Source: Prauserella rugosa
GTDB lineage: Bacteria > Actinomycetota > Actinomycetes > Mycobacteriales > Pseudonocardiaceae
NCBI RefSeq assembly: GCF_000719975.1
Contig: NZ_JOIJ01000008.1
Location: 62,001-126,000, forward strand
DNA length: 64,000 nt
Reading direction: 5' to 3'
The stretch's first letter is position 1. Every line of letters begins with the position of its first letter. Of this stretch, positions 18,491 to 27,865 are shown one piece after another. The notes beneath the pieces were generated by a model. That model did no database searches. It was given only the letters and a program-made list of their open reading frames with translations, and was not told the origin of the DNA. The translations under genes and the position numbers were made by a program.

Positions 18491-18748
18491 ATGGCACACA
18501 AGAAGGGTGCTTCCAGCTCCCGCAACGGCCGTGACTCCAACCCGAAGTACCTCGGTGTGAAGCGGTTCGGCGGTCAGGTCGTGAAGTCCGGCGAGATCCT
18601 GATCCGGCAGCGCGGCACCAAGTTCCACCCGGGCGACAACGTCGGCCGTGGCGGTGACGACACGCTGTTCGCTCTGGCCCCGGGCGCGGTCGAGTTCGGC
18701 GTGAAGCGTGGCCGCAAGATGGTCAACGTGGTTCCGGTCGAGGGCTGA
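18491..18748 (+). CDS. rpmA: 50S ribosomal protein L27
   Basis: This 85-residue protein starts directly with [16 protein letters not shown], so it lacks the cleaved N-terminal extension of Firmicutes L27. The N-terminal tail reaches the peptidyl transferase centre. GAGGAGAG precedes the ATG. It lies 35 bp after rplU and is followed by a strong hairpin. Confidence 0.98.
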   Translation: MAHKKGASSSRNGRDSNPKYLGVKRFGGQVVKSGEILIRQRGTKFHPGDNVGRGGDDTLFALAPGAVEFGVKRGRKMVNVVPVEG

Positions 18749-18780
18749 GCGGCCCGACCAGCACCACCAGTAACTCCGAC

Positions 18781-18817
18781 GAGGGGCGGGGCCGGAACAT
18801 ATCCGGTCCCGCCCCTC
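18781..18817 (+). terminator. Hairpin terminator after rpmA
   Basis: A 16-bp stem with one mismatch (18781-18796 with 18802-18817) and a 5-nt loop is followed by CGTTTGT, the most T-rich tail among the terminators seen here. It separates the ribosomal genes from obgE. Confidence 0.85.
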
Positions 18818-18874
18818 GTTTGTCGTAGTACGGCGTCGTGCGCCGTAGGCATCATCGGTACAGGAAGGCACACC

Positions 18875-20362
18875 ATGACAACCCGATTCGTCGACCGGGC
18901 GGTGATCCATCTCGCCGCGGGTTCCGGCGGCAATGGCTGTGCCTCCGTGCACCGGGAGAAGTTCAAGCCGCTCGGCGGACCCGACGGCGGCAACGGCGGT
19001 CAGGGCGGCGACGTCCTCCTCGTCGTCGACCCCGGCGTGCACACCCTTCTCGACTTTCACTTCCGCCCGCACGCCCGTGCGGGTAACGGCAAACAGGGCC
19101 AGGGCGGCAACCGCAACGGCGCCGCGGGCGAATCCCTCGAACTGCGCGTCCCCGAAGGCACCGTCGTGCTCACCGAGGACGGCGAGGTGCTGGCCGACCT
19201 CGTCGGTGCGGGCACGACGTTCGTCGCCGCGAAAGGCGGACGCGGCGGTCTGGGCAACGCCGCTCTCGCCTCCCGCGCACGCAAGGCCCCCGGCTTCGCA
19301 CTGCTCGGGGAGGAAGGCGAGGAGCGGGACCTCGTCCTCGAACTGCGTTCGATGGCCGACGTCGGCCTCCTCGGCTTCCCCTCGGCGGGCAAGTCCTCGC
19401 TGATCTCCGTGCTGTCGGCCGCCAAACCCAAGATCGCCGACTACCCGTTCACCACCCTCGTGCCGAACCTCGGTGTGGTCACCGCGGGCGAGACCGTGTT
19501 CACCATGGCCGACGTCCCCGGCCTCATCCCGGGTGCGAGCGCGGGCAAGGGGCTGGGCCTCGACTTCCTGCGGCACATCGAACGGTGCGCGGTGCTCGTG
19601 CACGTCATCGACTGCGCCACCTACGAGGCAGGCCGCGACCCGCTGTCCGACCTGGACGCGCTCGAGGACGAACTCGCCCGCTACACCCCGGCCCTCGGTG
19701 ACTCCATGGAGGACCGTCCGCGGGTCGTCGTGCTCAACAAGGTCGACGTGCCCGACGCCGCCGAGCTCGCCGAATTCGTGCGTCCCGACCTGGAGGCGCG
19801 GGGCATGCGCGTGTTCGAGATCTCGACCGTGTCGCGGCAGGGCCTGCGCGAACTGACCTACGCCCTCGGCGACATTGTGGAGCAGACCCGAGCCCAGCGG
19901 CCCGCCGCCGAACCCACCAAGATCGTCCTCGCGCCGCCTGCGGTCGACGACAGCGGTTTCTCCATCGAACCCGATCCCGCCGACCCGGAAGGGTACGTCG
20001 TGCGCGGACCGCGCCCGGAGCGTTGGGTGCGGCAGACCGACTTCAGCAACGACGAGGCCGTCGGGTACCTCGGCGACCGCCTCAACCGCCTCGGGGTGGA
20101 AGAGGAACTCGCGCGCATGGGCGCGGAACCGGGCTGCCGGGTGACGATCGGCGACTACACGTTCGACTGGGAACCGTCGACGCCGGGAGCCGTGACGCAC
20201 CTGGCGGGCCGCGGCTCCGACCCACGCCTCGAACAGAACCACCGGGTGTCGGCAGCCGAGCGCAAGCAGGCGCGGCGTGAGCGGCGCAGCGAGCGCTGGG
20301 CCGGCGGCGGTTCGGCCGCCGACATGACCGACGACGAGACGGACGAGACGGAAGAGCGGTGA
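18875..20362 (+). CDS. obgE: GTPase Obg/CgtA
   Basis: This 495-residue Obg GTPase acts in 50S maturation and the stringent response. The Gly-rich Obg fold is N-terminal ([14 protein letters not shown]). The G domain has G1 [12 protein letters not shown]3 DVPGLIPGA and G4 NKVD. A C-terminal OCT domain (near residues 350-430) is followed by a basic tail ending in an acidic stretch. The start ATG has GGAAGG upstream. The rplU-rpmA-obg-proB order is conserved in actinobacteria. Confidence 0.97.
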   Translation: MTTRFVDRAVIHLAAGSGGNGCASVHREKFKPLGGPDGGNGGQGGDVLLVVDPGVHTLLDFHFRPHARAGNGKQGQGGNRNGAAGESLELRVPEGTVVLTEDGEVLADLVGAGTTFVAAKGGRGGLGNAALASRARKAPGFALLGEEGEERDLVLELRSMADVGLLGFPSAGKSSLISVLSAAKPKIADYPFTTLVPNLGVVTAGETVFTMADVPGLIPGASAGKGLGLDFLRHIERCAVLVHVIDCATYEAGRDPLSDLDALEDELARYTPALGDSMEDRPRVVVLNKVDVPDAAELAEFVRPDLEARGMRVFEISTVSRQGLRELTYALGDIVEQTRAQRPAAEPTKIVLAPPAVDDSGFSIEPDPADPEGYVVRGPRPERWVRQTDFSNDEAVGYLGDRLNRLGVEEELARMGAEPGCRVTIGDYTFDWEPSTPGAVTHLAGRGSDPRLEQNHRVSAAERKQARRERRSERWAGGGSAADMTDDETDETEER

Positions 20363-20396
20363 GCACGACCGTGGGCACGGCGGCGGTGGGGCGGCT

Positions 20397-21509
20397 GTGA
20401 GCGAGGTACGCGATGCGATCTCCAAGGCGAAACGGGTCGTGGTCAAGGTCGGTTCGTCGTCGCTGACCACGGCGGGAGACGGGCTCGACACGGCCAGGCT
20501 GAACGCGCTCGTCGACGCCGTCGCAGGCCGTGTCGGCCGCGGCTGCCAGGTCGTGCTCGTCTCGTCCGGTGCCATCGGTGCGGGGCTGGCGCCGCTGTCG
20601 CTCGACGGGCGCCCCCGTGATCTCGCCACCCAGCAGGCGGCGGCGAGTGTCGGGCAGCTCGCACTCGCTCATGCCTACGCGGCCTCGTTCGCCAGGTACG
20701 ACCTCACCGTGGGGCAGGTATTGCTCACCTCGAACGACGTCGTCCGCCGTGCGCACTACCGCAACGCCGAGCGCACGTTCGCCAGGCTGCTGGCGCTCGA
20801 CGCCGTACCCGTCGTCAACGAGAACGACACGGTGGCCACCGAGGAGATCCGCTTCGGTGACAACGACCGGCTCGCCGCGTTGGTGGCCCACCTCGTCCAG
20901 GCCGATGCGCTGATTCTGTTGTCCGATGTGGATGCGTTGTACGACGGAGATCCCCGCGCGGGCGGCACGCGCAAGATCGGCGAGGTGGCCGGCGAGTCCG
21001 ATCTGGACGGACTGAAGGTCGGGATGTCGAGTTCGGGGTTGGGCACCGGCGGGATGATGTCGAAGGTCGCCGCCGCGCGGACGGCCGCGTCGAGCGGAAT
21101 CCCGGCACTCATCGCCGCTGCGGCGGAAGCGGCCGACGCCCTCGGCGAGGCCGAGGTCGGCACCGTGTTCCGCCCGGCGGGCAAACGGCTGTCGGCGCGC
21201 CGGTTCTGGCTCGGCTACGCGGCCGGCACCCAGGGCAGGCTCTACCTGGACGACGGAGCGGTCGCCGCGGTCGTACGACGGCGACGCTCGCTGCTGGCCG
21301 CCGGGATCGTCGGTGTGGACGGCGATTTCGACGCCGGTGACGTGGTCGATCTCGTCGACCCGGCGCAGCGCGTCGTGGCCAGGGGAGTGGTGGCCTACGA
21401 CGTCGGGGAACTGCCGGACATGATCGGCCGCTCGACCCACGAACTGCCCGACGACCACCGCCGTGAGGTCGTGCACGCCGACGACCTGGTGCCGCTCGGC
21501 CGAGGCTGA
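20397..21509 (+). CDS. proB: Glutamate 5-kinase
   Basis: This 370-residue enzyme catalyses the first step of proline synthesis. The amino-acid kinase domain carries [22 protein letters not shown] and [19 protein letters not shown]-terminal PUA domain (roughly residues 280-365, [16 protein letters not shown]) is present. The start is GTG 20397, 35 bp after obgE. proA is not in the window. Confidence 0.97.
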   Translation: MSEVRDAISKAKRVVVKVGSSSLTTAGDGLDTARLNALVDAVAGRVGRGCQVVLVSSGAIGAGLAPLSLDGRPRDLATQQAAASVGQLALAHAYAASFARYDLTVGQVLLTSNDVVRRAHYRNAERTFARLLALDAVPVVNENDTVATEEIRFGDNDRLAALVAHLVQADALILLSDVDALYDGDPRAGGTRKIGEVAGESDLDGLKVGMSSSGLGTGGMMSKVAAARTAASSGIPALIAAAAEAADALGEAEVGTVFRPAGKRLSARRFWLGYAAGTQGRLYLDDGAVAAVVRRRRSLLAAGIVGVDGDFDAGDVVDLVDPAQRVVARGVVAYDVGELPDMIGRSTHELPDDHRREVVHADDLVPLGRG

Positions 21510-21565
21510 GCGGGCGCGGTGATCGACGTCCGCGCCGCGGCGGGAATCGGGGTGGGGGCGAGCCG

Positions 21566-22846
21566 TCAGCGCAGTTCGGTCCCGCGGGTCTCCGGCAGGC
21601 GCAGGATCACCAGGAACGCGATCGCAGCGCCGACGGCGACGTACCAGAAGAACGCGACGGACGCGCCCGCGTCCGACAGGGCCGTGATCACCAGCGGCGC
21701 CGTGCCGCCGAAGACCGCGACCGTCAGGTTGTACCAGGCGCCGATCCCGAGTGCCCGCACCGATGTGGGGAACAGTTCGCTCATGATCGCCGGCGCGATC
21801 GACGTCATCGCGGTGTAGAGCGCCAGGCCCACACCGAAGACCACGAGCAGCCCCCAGAACCCGGGACGAACCAGGCTCGACAACGGGACGATGAGGATCG
21901 CCGTCGCCGCCGACCAGGCGAGCAGTTGGGGCTTGCGGCCGAACCGGTCGGCCAGCGCGCCCATGGGGTATTGCAGGAGTACGAACAGAGCCGTCGCGAT
22001 CGACAACGCGAGGAACACGTCCACGTCGTCGGCGCCCCGCGTGTTCACCGCGAACGGTGTGAGGGCGCTGAAGAACGTGTAGTAGCAGAGCGTCGAGAGC
22101 ATGCTGAAGCCGACGAGGTACCCGACGGCCTTCGGATACTCGCGCAGCGTCGTCAACAGCGGACGGCGGACGCGGCGAGCGGTCGACTTGTTGTCCTCGA
22201 ACTGGTCGGTCTCCGCGAGGTTGGAGCGCAGCCACAACGCTACGAGCCCCAGCACACCGCCCAGCAGGAAGGGCAGGCGCCAGCCCCAGTCGTAGAGCTG
22301 CTCCTCGCTCATGACGCGGGCCAGCGTGAACCCGAGCAGGGAGGCGAGCAGCACCGCCGTGCCCGTGGAGATGTAGAAGAACGACGAGTACCGGCCGCGG
22401 CGCGCGGCGGGGGCGATCTCGCCGAGGTAGGCCGAGGCGTTGGACACCTCGCCGCCCAGGGACATGCCCTGCGCGACGCGCGCGACCAGCAGCAGGATCG
22501 GGGCGAGCCAGCCGACCTGCTCGAACGTGGGCAGCACTCCGATGAGGATCGAGCCGCCCGCCATGAGCAGGATCGTGAAGATCATGGCGGGTTTGCGACC
22601 GCGCACATCGGCGAGTCGTCCGATCAGCATCCCGCCGAGCGGACGGAAGAAGAACGCCAGCGCGTAGGTGGCGAACGTGTTGATCGTGGCGAGCTCGCCC
22701 GGGAAGAACGCGCTGGCGAAGTAGATGCTGAACGTCGCGTAGATGGTCCAGTCGAACCACTCCAGCGCGTTGCCGGCGCTGGCTGCCACCAGCCGGCGTA
22801 CCGGCAGCCGGTGTGGTGTCGCCACGTGCGTTTCCGCCTCGGCCAT
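21566..22846 (-). CDS. MFS transporter, metabolite:H+ symporter (MHS) type
   Basis: This 426-residue protein has 12 membrane segments. The MHS signatures are present: GNALEWFDWTIYATFS in helix 1, RPLGGMLIGRLADVRGRKP in the 2-3 loop, and the repeat copy GALADRFGRKP in the 8-9 loop. This subfamily includes ProP, KgtP and citrate symporters that import organic acids or betaines. The start at 22846 has GGAGG at good spacing and excludes 19 upstream residues. Substrate unassigned; the neighbours give no hint. Confidence 0.92.
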   Translation of the reverse strand: MAEAETHVATPHRLPVRRLVAASAGNALEWFDWTIYATFSIYFASAFFPGELATINTFATYALAFFFRPLGGMLIGRLADVRGRKPAMIFTILLMAGGSILIGVLPTFEQVGWLAPILLLVARVAQGMSLGGEVSNASAYLGEIAPAARRGRYSSFFYISTGTAVLLASLLGFTLARVMSEEQLYDWGWRLPFLLGGVLGLVALWLRSNLAETDQFEDNKSTARRVRRPLLTTLREYPKAVGYLVGFSMLSTLCYYTFFSALTPFAVNTRGADDVDVFLALSIATALFVLLQYPMGALADRFGRKPQLLAWSAATAILIVPLSSLVRPGFWGLLVVFGVGLALYTAMTSIAPAIMSELFPTSVRALGIGAWYNLTVAVFGGTAPLVITALSDAGASVAFFWYVAVGAAIAFLVILRLPETRGTELR

Positions 22847-22987
22847 GTCGATCCTCCACATCCGCGTGGCATCGCACAGGCGCCCGGTGCGGGCGCCGGG
22901 CACGGGAACTGTGCCACAGGCGCGGCGAGGGTGGAAGGCCGTTCACAGTGCGGGATCCTCGGGCGGTGCCGGCTCGCCCGTGGCGGC

Positions 22988-25090
22988 TCAACTGGTGGAG
23001 GCCAGCGCGAACGGCAGTACGGCGTCGGCGCCCGATCGGCGCAGAAGCCTGCCCGCGACGGTCATCGTCCACCCGGTGTCGACGAGGTCGTCGACCAGCA
23101 GCACCGGACCGTCCACCTCGCCCACGGCCGCCTGCACGTCGGCGGGCACCTGAATCCGGTGCCACAGGTCGGCGAGGCGCAACGCGCTGTTGGCCCGCCG
23201 GGGCGCGGGACCCTCCGTCTCCATCGAGCCCAGCAGACGGAGTCTGCCGGTCGCGGCGAGCCTGCTCGCGAGGTCCTGCACGAGACGCGGCCGCCGTTGG
23301 GAGCCCATGGCGACGACGCCGACCGGACGCTGCGCCCAGTCCCAGGACGCCAGCACCTCGATGCAGGCGGTGAACAGGTCGTCGGGGGCCGGCCCGTCCG
23401 GTGCTTCGGGACCGAGCAGATCCCGTAACCGGCCGCCCCACGCCAGATCGGTCAGCCTGCCGACGACCCGCCCCTGCTCGATTTGTTCCCCGGCGGCGAT
23501 CCGCCCGGACAGGGGGACGTCGAGTGCGGCCAGCCCGGTGGGCCACTGCTTTCTCGGGGCGAGTTCGACCCCGGGCTCGGCGAGGGTCTGCGCGGTCTCG
23601 GTGGCGACCTCCGCGGCGACGTCGGCCTGCCAGTACCGCCCGGTGCAGTTGTCGCACCGCCCGCACGGCCCGGCCTCGGGATCGTCCAGCTGGGCGCGCA
23701 GGAACTCCATGCGGCACGACCGGGTCGCGGCGTAGTCCAGCATGGCCTGTTGCTCGGCCTCACGGGCGATGCGCACCCGCTCGTAACGTTCGGCGTCGTA
23801 ACTCCACGGCCGCCCGGTGCCGACCCATCCGCCTTTCACGCGCTGGACGGCGCCGTCCACGTCGAGCACCTTCAGCACCATCTCGAGTCTCGACCGCGAG
23901 AGTTCCACCCGCGGTTCGATCGCGGCGGTCGACAGTGGACGGTCGGCGTCGGCGAGCGCGTCGAGTACCTGCGCGACGCGCGTCTCGTCCGGAAAGGCCA
24001 GCGAGCCGAAGTAGTCCCAGATCGCGCGGTCCTGCGGTCCGGGCAGCAACACGACCTCGGCGCGCTCGACACCGCGGCCAGCGCGGCCGACCTGTTGGTA
24101 GTAGGCGATCGGGGAGGACGGTGCGCCCAGGTGGACGACGAATCCGAGGTCGGGCTTGTCGAACCCCATGCCGAGCGCCGAGGTGGCGATCACGGCTTTG
24201 ACGCGGTTGGCGAGCAGGTCGTCCTCGATGGCTTGGCGCTCGGTGGGATCGGTCTTGCCGGTGTAGGCGGCCACGTCGTAGCCGCGGCGGGTCAGCAGGG
24301 TCGCCGCGTCGTGGGCCGCGGCGACCGTGAGTGTGTAGACGATGCCCGAACCGGGCAGATCGGCCAGGTGCTCGACGAGCCAGGCCAGTCGTGCCGCTTC
24401 GGTGGGCTGTTGGACGACCGCCAGCCGGAGGCTCTCCCTGTCGAGCGGGCCGCGCAGCACGAGCGTGCCGGTCTGCCTGCCGATGCCCAGCTGGTCCGCG
24501 ACGTCGGTGACCACCCGGTCGTTGGCCGTCGCGGTCGTGGCGAGTACGGGCACGCCGTCGGGCAGTTCCGCGAGCAGGGTCCGCAGCCGCCGGTAGTCGG
24601 GGCGGAAGTCGTGGCCCCAGTCCGAGATGCAGTGGGCCTCGTCGACCACGAGCAGTCCGGCGGCCGCCGCGAGCTTGGGCAGCACCGTGTCGCGGAAGTC
24701 GGGGTTGTTCAGGCGTTCGGGGCTGACGAGCAGCACGTCGACGTCCCCGGCGGCCACGGCCGACTGCACCTCGTCCCACTCCTGCTGGTTGGCCGAGTTC
24801 ATCGTGGCCGCGCGGATGCCGGCGCGGGAGGCCGCCGCGATCTGGTTGCGCATCAGCGCCAGCAGCGGCGAGATGATCACGGTCGGTCCGGCGCCCTGCT
24901 CTCGCAGGAGCGCCGTGGCCAGGAAGTACACGGCCGACTTCCCCCAGCCCGTGCGTTGCACGACGAGCGCGCGCCGCTTCTCGGCGACGAGGGCCTCGAT
25001 CGCCGTCCACTGGTCGTCGCGCAGGCTCGCGTGGTCCCCGGCGAGGGCGCGGAGGAGGGTTGCCGCGCGGTCACGAAGTTCGGTGCTCAC
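22988..25090 (-). CDS. recQ: RecQ-family DNA helicase fused to a phosphoribosyltransferase-like domain
   Basis: This 700-residue protein has the RecQ helicase core: Walker A GWGKSAVYF, DEAH box VVDEAHCISDWGHDFRPDYR and motif VI QVGRAGRG. A RecQ zinc module ends in CGRCDNC near residue 485. No HRDC domain is recognisable. Residues about 600-700 look like a type-I phosphoribosyltransferase fold, with the PRPP-loop-like block VLLVDDLVDTGWT preceded by VGVVAMGSQRRPRLV. The helicase should unwind DNA 3' to 5' in repair; the role of the appended domain is unknown. The gene stands alone, divergent from nadD. Confidence 0.92.
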   Translation of the reverse strand: MSTELRDRAATLLRALAGDHASLRDDQWTAIEALVAEKRRALVVQRTGWGKSAVYFLATALLREQGAGPTVIISPLLALMRNQIAAASRAGIRAATMNSANQQEWDEVQSAVAAGDVDVLLVSPERLNNPDFRDTVLPKLAAAAGLLVVDEAHCISDWGHDFRPDYRRLRTLLAELPDGVPVLATTATANDRVVTDVADQLGIGRQTGTLVLRGPLDRESLRLAVVQQPTEAARLAWLVEHLADLPGSGIVYTLTVAAAHDAATLLTRRGYDVAAYTGKTDPTERQAIEDDLLANRVKAVIATSALGMGFDKPDLGFVVHLGAPSSPIAYYQQVGRAGRGVERAEVVLLPGPQDRAIWDYFGSLAFPDETRVAQVLDALADADRPLSTAAIEPRVELSRSRLEMVLKVLDVDGAVQRVKGGWVGTGRPWSYDAERYERVRIAREAEQQAMLDYAATRSCRMEFLRAQLDDPEAGPCGRCDNCTGRYWQADVAAEVATETAQTLAEPGVELAPRKQWPTGLAALDVPLSGRIAAGEQIEQGRVVGRLTDLAWGGRLRDLLGPEAPDGPAPDDLFTACIEVLASWDWAQRPVGVVAMGSQRRPRLVQDLASRLAATGRLRLLGSMETEGPAPRRANSALRLADLWHRIQVPADVQAAVGEVDGPVLLVDDLVDTGWTMTVAGRLLRRSGADAVLPFALASTS

Positions 25091-25288
25091 GGCTCCAGCT
25101 CTACACGTCCCGACCGACAGTGCGCGCGCCGGCGGGCGGATTCGCCGCGCGAACGGTCCACTCGCGCCAGAATGTGTCCCACGTCACCCACAGGTGGCGT
25201 CATGGGGCACCGTCGGCGCGGTCTCCTCCGTGGCCGGGACGGGGAGCCGGCCGCGCGTGGTGCGTCCCCCAGATCGCCACGCGCACCC

Positions 25289-25337
25289 CGCGCCGTGCGG
25301 GTCGACCCCGCAGGGGAGGGCCGACCCGCACGGCGCG
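25289..25337. repeat. 16-bp perfect inverted repeat upstream of nadD
   Basis: The arms 25289-25304 and 25322-25337 are perfectly complementary with a 17-nt loop. The element ends 51 bp before the nadD start, within the 298-bp gap between recQ and nadD. That gap holds no other feature I can support apart from a -10-like box next to nadD. It could be an operator or a terminator of distal transcription. Confidence 0.5.
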
Positions 25338-25374
25338 GATCAGGGAGCCGGGCGGGCGCGTCCGGATGGTCGGA

Positions 25375-25380
25375 TAAGGT
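25375..25380 (+). promoter_or_regulatory. -10 element for a nearly leaderless nadD transcript
   Basis: TAAGGT ends eight bases before the nadD ATG, and no Shine-Dalgarno sequence is present. This is the arrangement expected for a leaderless actinobacterial mRNA. Confidence 0.5.
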
Positions 25381-25388
25381 AGGCAGCC

Positions 25389-25985
25389 ATGTCGTCGCGC
25401 CGCATTGGGGTGATGGGGGGAACCTTCGACCCCGTGCACCACGGTCACCTCGTCGCAGCCAGCGAGGTCCAGGCCAGGTTCGAACTCGACGAGGTTGTCT
25501 TCGTCCCCACCGGGCAGCCCTGGCAGAAGGCCGATCGCGTCGTCACCCCCGCCGAGGACCGGTACCTGATGACGGTGATCGCCACCGCCTCCAATCCGGT
25601 GTTCTCGGTGAGCCGGGTCGACATCGATCGAGGGGGGCAGACCTACACCGTCGACACGTTGCGCGACCTGCGCGTGCAGTACCCCGACGACGACCTGTTC
25701 TTCATCACCGGAGCCGACGCCCTCCAGCAGATCCTCACCTGGCGCGCGGCCGACGAGGTCTTCGCCAACGCGCACTTCATCGGTGTCACGCGGCCCGGCT
25801 ACAAACTCGACGACGACCACCTGCCGCCCGGCAAGGCCAGCCTCGTGGAGGTCACGGCCATGGCGATCTCCTCGACCGCCCTGCGCGAGCGGGTCGGGGC
25901 GGGTGAACCGGTCTGGTATCTCGTGCCCGACGGCGTCGTCCGCTACATCCACAAGCGCGGGCTGTATCGCACGGATCACGTCTGA
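25389..25985 (+). CDS. nadD: Nicotinate-nucleotide adenylyltransferase
   Basis: This 198-residue nucleotidyltransferase makes deamido-NAD from nicotinate mononucleotide and ATP. It has the N-terminal [13 protein letters not shown] (HxGH) motif and the C-terminal ISSTALRER (SxTxxR) motif. It leads the nadD-rsfS-gpgP-octT-degV run, conserved as Rv2421c-Rv2417c in M. tuberculosis. It has no ribosome-binding site, consistent with a leaderless start. Confidence 0.97.
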   Translation: MSSRRIGVMGGTFDPVHHGHLVAASEVQARFELDEVVFVPTGQPWQKADRVVTPAEDRYLMTVIATASNPVFSVSRVDIDRGGQTYTVDTLRDLRVQYPDDDLFFITGADALQQILTWRAADEVFANAHFIGVTRPGYKLDDDHLPPGKASLVEVTAMAISSTALRERVGAGEPVWYLVPDGVVRYIHKRGLYRTDHV

Positions 25986-26064
25986 TCGGGCGGAGTCGGC
26001 GGGCACGTCGGCCCCTCCGGGTACCCTGCATCCGGCGTACGTACGAATTCCGGAGGGCACCACC

Positions 26065-26466
26065 GTGGCAGCGACGGCCGAAGCACGAGACCTCGCGAAC
26101 GTGGCCGCGCACGCGGCCGCGGACAAGAAGGCGACCGACATCGTCGTGCTCGACGTCTCGGAACAGCTCGTCATCACCGACGCCTTCGTCATCGCCTCCG
26201 CGCCCAACGAACGGCAGGTCGGCGCGATCGTCGACAACGTCGAGGAGAAGCTGCGCAAGGCCGGGCACAAGCCGGTGCGCAGGGAGGGCACGCGCGAGGG
26301 CCGGTGGGTGCTGCTCGACTTCGTCGACGTCGTGGTCCACGTGCAGCACGACGAGGAGCGTTCGTTCTACGGGCTCGAACGGCTCTGGAAGGACTGCCCG
26401 CGGATCGACGTCGAGGGACTGGACGAGGCGGTGGCGCGCGCCGCTGAGGACACGGACGCCTCGTGA
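26065..26466 (+). CDS. rsfS: Ribosomal silencing factor RsfS
   Basis: This 133-residue RsfS/Iojap protein binds L14 and blocks subunit joining in stationary phase. The domain shows KKATDIVVLDVSEQLVITDAF and WVLLDFVDVVVHVQ, ending FYGLERLWKDCP. GTG 26065 is chosen because GGAGGG lies seven bases upstream. The stop overlaps the next start (GTGA). Confidence 0.96.
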   Translation: MAATAEARDLANVAAHAAADKKATDIVVLDVSEQLVITDAFVIASAPNERQVGAIVDNVEEKLRKAGHKPVRREGTREGRWVLLDFVDVVVHVQHDEERSFYGLERLWKDCPRIDVEGLDEAVARAAEDTDAS

Positions 26467-27074
26467 GCGTCGAGCGCATCGTCCTGTGGCGGCACGGGGA
26501 GACCGACTACAACGCCGCCGGCCGCATGCAGGGACACCTCGATTCCGCGTTGACCGAGGTCGGATGGAACCAGGCGCGATTCGCCGCGCCCGCGCTCGCG
26601 CGGTTCGAGCCGGAACTGGTGATCGCCTCCGACCTGCGCCGCGCCACCGACACCGCCACCGTGCTCACCGAGGCGATCGGCGTTCCGCTGCGGCTCGACA
26701 AGCGTCTGCGGGAGACCCACCTCGGCGAGTGGCAGGGCATGACCGGCCCCGAGGTCGACGCGCAGGCACCTGGTGAACGCGAACGGTGGCGGCAGGACGC
26801 GACGTGGGCTCCGCCCGGCGGAGAGTCCCGCATCGACGTGGCCGAACGTGCCGCGGAGGTCGTCGGCGACCTGCTGCGCGACGAGTACGACTACGGCACC
26901 GTGCTCCTGGCCGCCCACGGTGGACTGATCCTGGCGCTCACCGCCCACCTGGTCGACCTCCCGGTCGCGTTGTGGCCCTCGCTCGGCGGGATCGGAAACT
27001 GCCACTGGGTCGACCTGCGGTGGCGCGACGGCCGGTGGCGGCTCCACGCCTACAACGCGGGTATCACCGGCTGA
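26463..27074 (+). CDS. gpgP: Histidine phosphatase, probable glucosyl-3-phosphoglycerate phosphatase
   Basis: This 203-residue phosphoglycerate-mutase-fold phosphatase has the catalytic-His motif WRHGETDYNAAGRMQG and the second His in LLAAHGGLI. The position after rsfS and before the octT homologue matches M. tuberculosis Rv2419c (GpgP), which dephosphorylates glucosyl-3-phosphoglycerate in methylglucose lipopolysaccharide synthesis. The exact substrate is inferred from synteny; many members of the family are broad phosphatases. It is translationally coupled to rsfS. Confidence 0.85.
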   Translation: MSVERIVLWRHGETDYNAAGRMQGHLDSALTEVGWNQARFAAPALARFEPELVIASDLRRATDTATVLTEAIGVPLRLDKRLRETHLGEWQGMTGPEVDAQAPGERERWRQDATWAPPGGESRIDVAERAAEVVGDLLRDEYDYGTVLLAAHGGLILALTAHLVDLPVALWPSLGGIGNCHWVDLRWRDGRWRLHAYNAGITG

Positions 27075-27081
27075 GGTGGCC

Positions 27082-27855
27082 ATGGCCGAACCGGCATCGA
27101 TACCGCGGGTTCTGGTGCTCGGCGATTCGCTGAGCTTCCACGGCCCGAACAGCGGCCATCCGTCCGACGAGCCACGCCTGTGGCCGAACGTCTGTGCCCG
27201 CGAGCTCGGCGGGGAGGCGGTGTTGTTCGCCGGCTTCGGGTGGACCGCACGGGACGCCTGGTGGGCCTTGATCGGCGACCCGCGCCTGTGGGCCGAGCTG
27301 CACCTGGCCGATGTGGTCGTCCTTGCGGTGGGAAGCATGGACACCCTTCCGTCCCCGTTGCCGACGTACCTGCGTACCGGCCTGCGATACCTGCGACCCG
27401 ACGGGCTGCGCCGTGTCGCCCGCAACGGCTATCGCGCGGTCCAACCGCTCTTGGCGCGCGTGACGCGTGGCCGCCCCGCCGTCCTACCGGCGCGGCTCAC
27501 CGAGCGGTATCTCGACACGTCCGTCGGCGCGCTGCGCGTGCTGCGGCCCGAGCTTCCCGTCTTCGGGTGGCTTCCGTCGGTGCACCGGTCGGCGTCCTAC
27601 GGCCGGGTGCACACCGAACGGGCCGTGACCCATGCGCGGCTGGCGGCGTGGGCCGCGCGCACCGACGTGCCGATGCTGGACCTGCCGTCGGTGATCTCCG
27701 AGCATGTGCTCGGCGGACATGGCAATCCCGACGGGATGCACTGGGGTTGGGACGGGCACGCTGCGGTGGGTCGCGCGATGGCCGAACGGATCGCACCGTT
27801 GTTGGGCGGCGCGGCGCCGTCGTCGGTCGCGCAGCAGGGCGGCTCGGGAACGTAA
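27082..27855 (+). CDS. octT: SGNH-type diglucosylglycerate octanoyltransferase homologue
   Basis: This 257-residue SGNH-fold protein has VLVLGDSLSFHGP at the N-terminus (nucleophilic Ser), VGSMD in the third block and DGMHW as the likely catalytic Asp/His block near the C-terminus. It lacks a signal peptide, so it is cytosolic. Adjacency to gpgP mirrors Rv2418c-Rv2419c; Rv2418c (OctT) octanoylates diglucosylglycerate early in methylglucose lipopolysaccharide assembly. I choose ATG 27082 over GTG 27076 because GAGG at 27073-27076 is then usable. Function by synteny and fold, not proven. Confidence 0.8.
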   Translation: MAEPASIPRVLVLGDSLSFHGPNSGHPSDEPRLWPNVCARELGGEAVLFAGFGWTARDAWWALIGDPRLWAELHLADVVVLAVGSMDTLPSPLPTYLRTGLRYLRPDGLRRVARNGYRAVQPLLARVTRGRPAVLPARLTERYLDTSVGALRVLRPELPVFGWLPSVHRSASYGRVHTERAVTHARLAAWAARTDVPMLDLPSVISEHVLGGHGNPDGMHWGWDGHAAVGRAMAERIAPLLGGAAPSSVAQQGGSGT

Positions 27856-27865
27856 GGTGGCCCAC

